Origin: Opitutales bacterium
GTDB taxonomy: Bacteria > Verrucomicrobiota > Verrucomicrobiia > Opitutales > Opitutaceae
NCBI GenBank assembly: GCA_018700525.1
Contig: JABITN010000213.1
Span: 1 to 36,262 of the forward strand
Length of the DNA stretch: 36,262 nt
Direction of reading: 5' to 3'
Below the pieces are notes generated by a model. It was not told where the DNA came from, made no database searches, and saw only the letters and a list, made by a program, of their open reading frames with translations. This document shows, in pieces, positions 33,201-36,262 of this stretch; positions within the stretch are counted from its first letter, which is position 1, and each line of letters starts with the position of its first letter. The translations under genes and the position numbers were made by a program.

Positions 33201-33242
33201 CGAGCGATTCTCAACCTTCACGAAACCATCACTCGGTATTGA
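30240..33242 (+). CDS. PSD1 and cytochrome c (DUF1549/DUF1553) domain protein
   Basis: The 1000-residue secreted protein has a short signal (IIASAIACISATVFAA), then the planctomycete-type cytochrome domain PSCyt1 with the heme motif C55-Y-Y-C58-H59 (ILSDNCYYCHGPD). Next comes the DUF1549 region with a second CxxCH, C329-A-E-C-H333 (ACAECHDHKFDPF), and the C-terminal DUF1553/PSD1 region (LDLAKWIVHPENPLTARTF, RMGNRIW-type segments and PLQALTLLNDP at about 885-895). A middle block (about 440-570) looks like a beta-sandwich carbohydrate- or ligand-binding insert. These large cytochromes are a hallmark of planctomycetes and verrucomicrobia; electron transfer or sugar oxidation is assumed, not proven. 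The DUF1501 partner follows after 21 bases, the standard pairing. Confidence 0.92.
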   Translation: MSRTIIASAIACISATVFAAPQALSDTMETAQVAVDKIDQVDFNRHIRPILSDNCYYCHGPDKEQREADLRLDIREEAIEAFAFVPGDTEDGELLHRIFSDDPEEMMPAPKSNKELSDTEKFLLKRWIAEGAVYQSHWAYAPIEQPAQPGIDAIVEKRLNEQNLNPSPEAAKSTLIRRVSLDLIGLPPSPQEVAAFLKDKSPRAYERLVDRLLSSRHYGEKMAIHWLDAVRYADTVGYHGDQERDATPYRDYVIQSFNKNKPYDQFTIEQIAGDLLPDPSIEQLVAASYNRLNQISREGGIQDKEYLKKYQSERVRTTATNWLGSTMACAECHDHKFDPFTTKDFYSMAAFFSDILEKGAYTGDGAYQESIDAYLTDGERHEGWFGPEVTVPNYIFHENAERVEGIIRQKENALAKGSSQARKEYQTWLAMQRELTKREFSTYSSFDYTDEHNETTKAESIDLSSYPWRLDETAALNFEARIVGGGGRGSLGIELTYETNGKTLKKAYHFGDNFEGELDKQSDAPSVQLTPLLYKGVWHPIRLSVDTLDLPKDAKLLSILPLKGNSGGFRNFRLTTLRQGTQHAELSEESQQVLEKILANNASRSEQNELRREFYIHLSDTFSLERESIDALKDQLYGKRYAPLTISAQPREVKVLPRGNWMDESGETVLPSSPAFLPNPIASDDDQRLNRLDLAKWIVHPENPLTARTFANRIWAMYFGNALSSAPEDLGHQGEYPPYPELLDLLAAEFIQSGWDVKGLVKQIVLSKTYRQSSDASDELYEKDPYNRLLARQSPVRLTAEIIRDNALKISGLLNPKIGGESARPYQPGGHYRNLNFPKREYEHDTDEGQYRRGVYTHWQRTFLHPMMTTFDASGRDECVVKRDLSNTPLQALTLLNDPTQVEAAKALAEILIEKKSDRHRIETAFSYALARKPSSTEFNTLEAFVNRERLRFENEENQSEAFLKVGLTDPSANDSPVELAALASLSRAILNLHETITRY

Positions 33243-33263
33243 TTCCTTCCAACGCCCACCGTT

Positions 33264-34691
33264 ATGTCTTCATTTTCCAATTACCTCGCCGAAATCAATC
33301 GCCGGTCCTTCCTGAAAAAATCGCTTTCAAGCTTGGGGGTCGTCGCGCTAGGAGACCTCTTGAGCACCGATTCGATTGGCAGCCAAGGCGACATCCCCGC
33401 TAGTTTCGAAGGATTGCACCACCCCGCGAAGGTCAAGCGCATCATCCATCTGTGCATGGCAGGAGGGCCCTCCCACCTGGAAACGTTCGACTACAAACCT
33501 GCCCTGGAAAAAGGTCACGGCGAAGCGATGCCCGAGTCCTTCACCGCGGGAGAGCAAATCGCCCAGCTCCAGGGCACCGAGCTCAAAGTCAAAGGCCCCA
33601 CCTTCCCATTCTCCCGATATGGAAAAAGCGGCATGGAGATCTCCGACCGGTTTCCACACATCGGAGGTATAGCCGACGACATCGCCGTGATTCGCTCCAT
33701 GTATACCGAACAGATCAACCACGACCCCGCTCACACGTTCATGAATACGGGGTCCATCATTCCCGGTCGTCCGAGCATGGGAGCTTGGACGCACTACGGC
33801 CTGGGCAGCCTTTCGAATGACCTTCCTGGATACGTAGTGCTCACTTCCGAAGGCGGCGGCCAAGCCCAGCCAATCTCCGCCCGCCAATGGCACAATGGAT
33901 TTCTGCCGAGTAAACACCAAGGCGTCGAACTACAGTCGAAGGGAGACCCCGTTTACTATGTAGGCAATCCCGACGGGATCAGCCGGGACTCTCAAGGAGA
34001 CCTTGTGGAAACGATCAATACATTGAATGGCCATCTCGCCACCAATCGACACGATCCGGAGATCGCCACCCGCATCGCCCAATACGAACTCGCCTATCAG
34101 ATGCAGGCCTCCGTGCCCGACCTCGCGGACTTTTCCCAAGAGCCGCAACACGTGCTCGATCTCTACGGTTGCGAGCCAGGCGATGGTTCCTATGCGTCGA
34201 ATTGCCTCATGGCGCGACGGCTCGCCGAACGCGGCGTGCGCTTCATCCAGCTCTATCATCGCGGCTGGGATCATCACAGCAATTTGGAAAAAAACTTCAT
34301 ATCCACTTCCTCCCTCACAGACCAGCCTACCGCTGCCCTTATTAAAGATCTCAAGATGCGGGGCATGCTCGATGAAACGCTCATCATCTGGGGAGGCGAG
34401 TTCGGTCGCACCCCCATGAGCCAAGGCAATGCAGGCGACGGGCGCGATCATCACATAAAGGGATTCTCCATCTTTCTAGCAGGCGGGGGTATTAAAGGAG
34501 GCACCGTTTATGGTTCGACCGATGAATTTGGATACGCGGCCGAAGAAAACCCAACAGCCGTCCATGACCTTCATGCGACCATGCTGCACCTACTCGGGAT
34601 CGATCACAAACGCCTTACCTACAAATTCCAGGGGCGCGATTTTCGACTTACGGACGTCCACGGACATGTCATCGAAAAAATACTTTCCTAG
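33264..34691 (+). CDS. DUF1501 protein with Tat signal, partner of PSD1
   Basis: DUF1501 proteins are related to the alkaline-phosphatase/sulfatase fold and are almost always encoded directly after a DUF1549/DUF1553 cytochrome, as here (21 bases). The 475-residue product starts INRRSFLKKSLSSLGVVALG, a Tat signal with R13-R14, followed by RIIHLCMAGGPSHLETFDYKP, the metal-binding-like start of the domain. Further family segments are RSMYTEQINHDPAHTFMNTG, YVVLTSEGG, LYHRGWDHHSNL and IIWGGEFGRTPMSQG near the end. Export through Tat implies folding with a cofactor or metal before secretion. Its enzymatic activity is not established in the literature I know. The gene closes the two-gene unit; no strong terminator is seen after it. 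Confidence 0.93.
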   Translation: MSSFSNYLAEINRRSFLKKSLSSLGVVALGDLLSTDSIGSQGDIPASFEGLHHPAKVKRIIHLCMAGGPSHLETFDYKPALEKGHGEAMPESFTAGEQIAQLQGTELKVKGPTFPFSRYGKSGMEISDRFPHIGGIADDIAVIRSMYTEQINHDPAHTFMNTGSIIPGRPSMGAWTHYGLGSLSNDLPGYVVLTSEGGGQAQPISARQWHNGFLPSKHQGVELQSKGDPVYYVGNPDGISRDSQGDLVETINTLNGHLATNRHDPEIATRIAQYELAYQMQASVPDLADFSQEPQHVLDLYGCEPGDGSYASNCLMARRLAERGVRFIQLYHRGWDHHSNLEKNFISTSSLTDQPTAALIKDLKMRGMLDETLIIWGGEFGRTPMSQGNAGDGRDHHIKGFSIFLAGGGIKGGTVYGSTDEFGYAAEENPTAVHDLHATMLHLLGIDHKRLTYKFQGRDFRLTDVHGHVIEKILS

Positions 34692-34958
34692 TTTATTGAA
34701 TACGACTTGATCGATCAGCTCGAAGAGATCTCATTTTACCAGAAAAGATTCGCTCAGCACCAATTCTACTATCAAATCCTGAAAGCCAGCACTTTCCCCT
34801 CTCCCTCGAAACAGGCCATCATATAGGTCCCAGAAAGATCCGTGCGCGTAACTTCAAAAGGAAATCGAGCCCGCATGATCCTAAATACGCCCCAAACCTA
34901 CTAAAAGAAGCCGAATATCCCCTCTCCTATTCGCATAACTCACAAAAACCACAGTTCA
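34692..34958. other. 267-base spacer before the Dabb gene
   Basis: No gene or clear promoter was found. The minus strand has a 41-codon open stretch ending at about 34770 that reads like protein (FPFEVTRTDLSGTYMMACF) but has no recognisable family and no start signal; open stretches of this length are expected by chance. Confidence 0.3.
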
Positions 34959-35255
34959 ATGGTCAGACATTACGGAGTATTTAAATTCAAACCGGAAATA
35001 TCCGAATCTCAAATAGACGATTGCTTCAACGCCATGAAAGGTATGGTAGGAAGAATTCCTGGCCTGCAAGATATGGAACATGGCCCCTACGAGAGTTCCG
35101 AAGGTATGAACGAAGACTTCACTCACGGTTTCCTGATGACCTTCGATTCACCTGAATCGCGCGATGCTTATCTGCCCCACCCAATCCACGAAGCGGTCAA
35201 GGACATCGTTGTTCCATGCCTCGAAAGAGTAATCGTTTTCGATTTCGCAGTCTAA
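34959..35255 (+). CDS. Dabb (stress-responsive alpha/beta barrel) domain protein
   Basis: The 98-residue protein is one Dabb domain: it starts MVRHYGVFKFKPEISESQID (the typical H-x-V-x-F-K beta-strand and helix start), continues with the MKGMVGRIPGLQDMEHGP segment and THGFLMTFDSPESRDAYLPHPIHEAVKDIV, and ends in a final strand VIVFDFAV. Dabb dimers form a ferredoxin-like barrel; members range from stress-induced plant proteins to small enzymes such as olivetolic acid cyclase. In this phylum they often precede DUF1080 and dehydrogenase genes. There is no signal peptide, so it is cytoplasmic. The DUF1080 gene follows after 21 bases. The specific role is unknown. Confidence 0.88.
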   Translation: MVRHYGVFKFKPEISESQIDDCFNAMKGMVGRIPGLQDMEHGPYESSEGMNEDFTHGFLMTFDSPESRDAYLPHPIHEAVKDIVVPCLERVIVFDFAV

Positions 35256-35276
35256 ACTCCAAACAACAGAATTCCT

Positions 35277-35918
35277 ATGCAAATTGCCCTGAAATCAATC
35301 TCCCTGCTTTTCCTAGCTTCCATGTCATTGATCGCTAGCGAACCCGGAAAAACCACTTCCCTGTTCGATGGACAAACTCTCGAAGGGTGGAAAACCGTTC
35401 GGACCGGAGATTCCAAGTTCTGGTCAGTCATCGACGGCGTCATCACTGGCGGAGATGCAATCCAGAAAATCCCTCACAATTCGTTTCTTCAAACTGTAAA
35501 AGAATTCGAAGACTTTGAGTTTCGCTGCCTCTTTCGCATTTCAGGCGATCCGTCCACCGGATTGATCAACAGCGGCATCCAATATCGTTCTTCCTCCAAC
35601 GGAAAACACATGATCGGCTACCAAGCAGATATCGGAAACCGCTACTGGGGCGACATCTACGACGAGCACCGGCGGAATAAAGCGCTGCTCAAAGGCGAGT
35701 TCGCCACCCTTAATAAAATCCTCAATCCCATGGGGTGGAACAGCTACATAATCCGCTGCAAGGGAAACCACCACGAAACCTACATAAACGGAGTCAAAGT
35801 TGCGGACTACATCGAAGAAGACCCTTCCATTCCAACCAAGGGAGTATTCGGTATTCAGTTACACAGCGGCGGCAACTGCAAAGTCGAATTCAGCGATATC
35901 ACCATCACGGAATTCTAA
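35277..35918 (+). CDS. secreted DUF1080 (3-keto-disaccharide hydrolase-like) protein
   Basis: After a signal peptide (ISLLFLASMSLIAS) the 213-residue protein has the DUF1080 start TTSLFDGQTLEGWKT (residues 26-40). Then come WSVIDGVITGG, EFRCLFRISGDPSTGLINSGIQYRS, MIGYQADIG, GWNSYIIRCKGNHHETYINGVKVADYIE and GVFGIQLHSGG, a jelly-roll (concanavalin-like) beta-sandwich. Members of this family have been assigned as hydrolases of 3-keto-glycosides, which would act after a Gfo/Idh/MocA or related oxidase has made the 3-keto sugar. A single DUF1080 domain of normal length is present. It is 21 bases after the Dabb gene and 37 bases before the PVC-type dehydrogenase, so the three form an operon. Confidence 0.9.
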   Translation: MQIALKSISLLFLASMSLIASEPGKTTSLFDGQTLEGWKTVRTGDSKFWSVIDGVITGGDAIQKIPHNSFLQTVKEFEDFEFRCLFRISGDPSTGLINSGIQYRSSSNGKHMIGYQADIGNRYWGDIYDEHRRNKALLKGEFATLNKILNPMGWNSYIIRCKGNHHETYINGVKVADYIEEDPSIPTKGVFGIQLHSGGNCKVEFSDITITEF

Positions 35919-35955
35919 AAGCCGGAATCGCTCCCAACTTCAAAAAACACTTCCC

Positions 35956-36262
35956 ATGAAAAAACAGTTTCTTCCGATTCTACTTCTATACTTATTCGCA
36001 ATTCCCCTACAGGCGAAAAAAACCCACTCCTTCCGCACTGAGGTTCAAACACCCGAAGAACAATTAGCGGGGTTCGAGCTTCCGGACGGATTCGTCATCG
36101 AACTGGTGGCGAGCGAACGAGATGGAATAATCAACCCCATCGATCTCGCCTTTGACGATGCCGGACGCCTCTGGACGCAGACCGCAACGATGTATCCACT
36201 AGATCCTGCAATGGACATCGAATGGGGAGACCTCCTTAAGTTGATGGACAACCCCGAAGCCC
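35956..36262 (+). CDS. PVC-type membrane-bound dehydrogenase, N-terminal part (cut by window edge)
   Basis: An ATG at 35956 opens a frame that runs to the window end (102 codons). It starts with a signal peptide (FLPILLLYLFAIPLQA), then TPEEQLAGFELPDGFVIELVAS and INPIDLAFDDAGRLWTQTATMY, the first blade of the sorbosone/glucose-dehydrogenase-like beta-propeller in large PVC-type heme-binding dehydrogenases. The expected HEAT-like and CxxCH cytochrome regions would lie beyond the window. It is 37 bases after DUF1080 and belongs to that operon. Confidence 0.85.
   Translation, partial: MKKQFLPILLLYLFAIPLQAKKTHSFRTEVQTPEEQLAGFELPDGFVIELVASERDGIINPIDLAFDDAGRLWTQTATMYPLDPAMDIEWGDLLKLMDNPEA

Noticed and set aside
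34770-34900. 41-codon minus-strand stretch that reads like protein
   Set aside because: No start signal, no family match, and such a length without stop is expected by chance.
1-36262. CRISPR array, prophage, integron or intact insertion sequence
   Set aside because: No regularly spaced direct repeats, no integrase, transposase or phage structural genes were found on either strand.

Overview
The window looks like chromosomal DNA of a free-living, probably marine member of the Verrucomicrobiota (Opitutia/Puniceicoccales-like). Evidence: PVC-superphylum families are packed together (DUF1549/DUF1553 'PSD1' cytochrome protein, DUF1501 protein, DUF1080, ThuA, a PVC-type dehydrogenase, secreted Gfo/Idh/MocA oxidoreductase, two S1 sulfatases); the serine hydroxymethyltransferase is of the long chlamydial/verrucomicrobial type; and almost no start codon has a Shine-Dalgarno sequence, the leaders being A/C-rich instead. 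This placement is inferred from gene content, not from a marker phylogeny.

Layout. 1-3154: start of asd (minus strand, cut by the window edge), a YkuD L,D-transpeptidase, a DinG-type Fe-S helicase and a small TPR protein. 3294-3368: tRNA-Met(CAT). 3499-6655: apolipoprotein N-acyltransferase (minus), then a zinc-ligand-less FmdB-like protein and a DUF3524 glycosyltransferase of the tRNA-queuosine mannosyltransferase family. 6652-6897: a decayed papain-family (C1) peptidase remnant. 7057-11248: four minus-strand units ending with dGTPase-like HD hydrolase, glyA and a secreted CxxC protein of unknown function. 11388-16853: small His-rich membrane protein, ThuA protein, a monoheme c-type protein preceded by a perfect FNR-type palindrome, two xylose-isomerase-like TIM-barrel proteins closed by a strong terminator, and a beta-propeller gene whose 5' end looks frame-broken. 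17080-20648: SNF2 helicase plus SWIM zinc-finger protein. 20713-23347: secreted double-thioredoxin-fold protein and secreted Gfo/Idh/MocA oxidoreductase. 23655-26338: malonate module (MadL, MadM, malonyl-CoA synthetase-like enzyme). 26441-36262: truncated ThuA remnant, two overlapping sulfatases, PSD1 and DUF1501 pair, Dabb protein, DUF1080 protein and the start of a PVC-type dehydrogenase.

How it works together. The right half reads as a catabolic region for sulfated, probably algal or plant, glycans: sulfatases desulfate, DUF1080/Gfo-Idh-MocA/TIM-barrel proteins fit oxidation and cleavage of the sugars by 3-keto-type chemistry, and cytochrome-bearing proteins could take electrons. The malonate module would import malonate and activate it to malonyl-CoA without a decarboxylase in view. 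The left half is mostly housekeeping: envelope maintenance (L,D-transpeptidase, Lnt), DNA metabolism (DinG, dGTPase), one-carbon metabolism (glyA) and tRNA biology (tRNA-Met, putative Q-tRNA mannosylation).

Between the genes there are at least three copies of a hairpin-forming dispersed repeat (16859, 19795, 26605), each at or just after the 3' end of a gene; the copy at 26605 begins exactly where the ThuA remnant stops. No CRISPR array, integrase, intact insertion sequence or defence island was seen.
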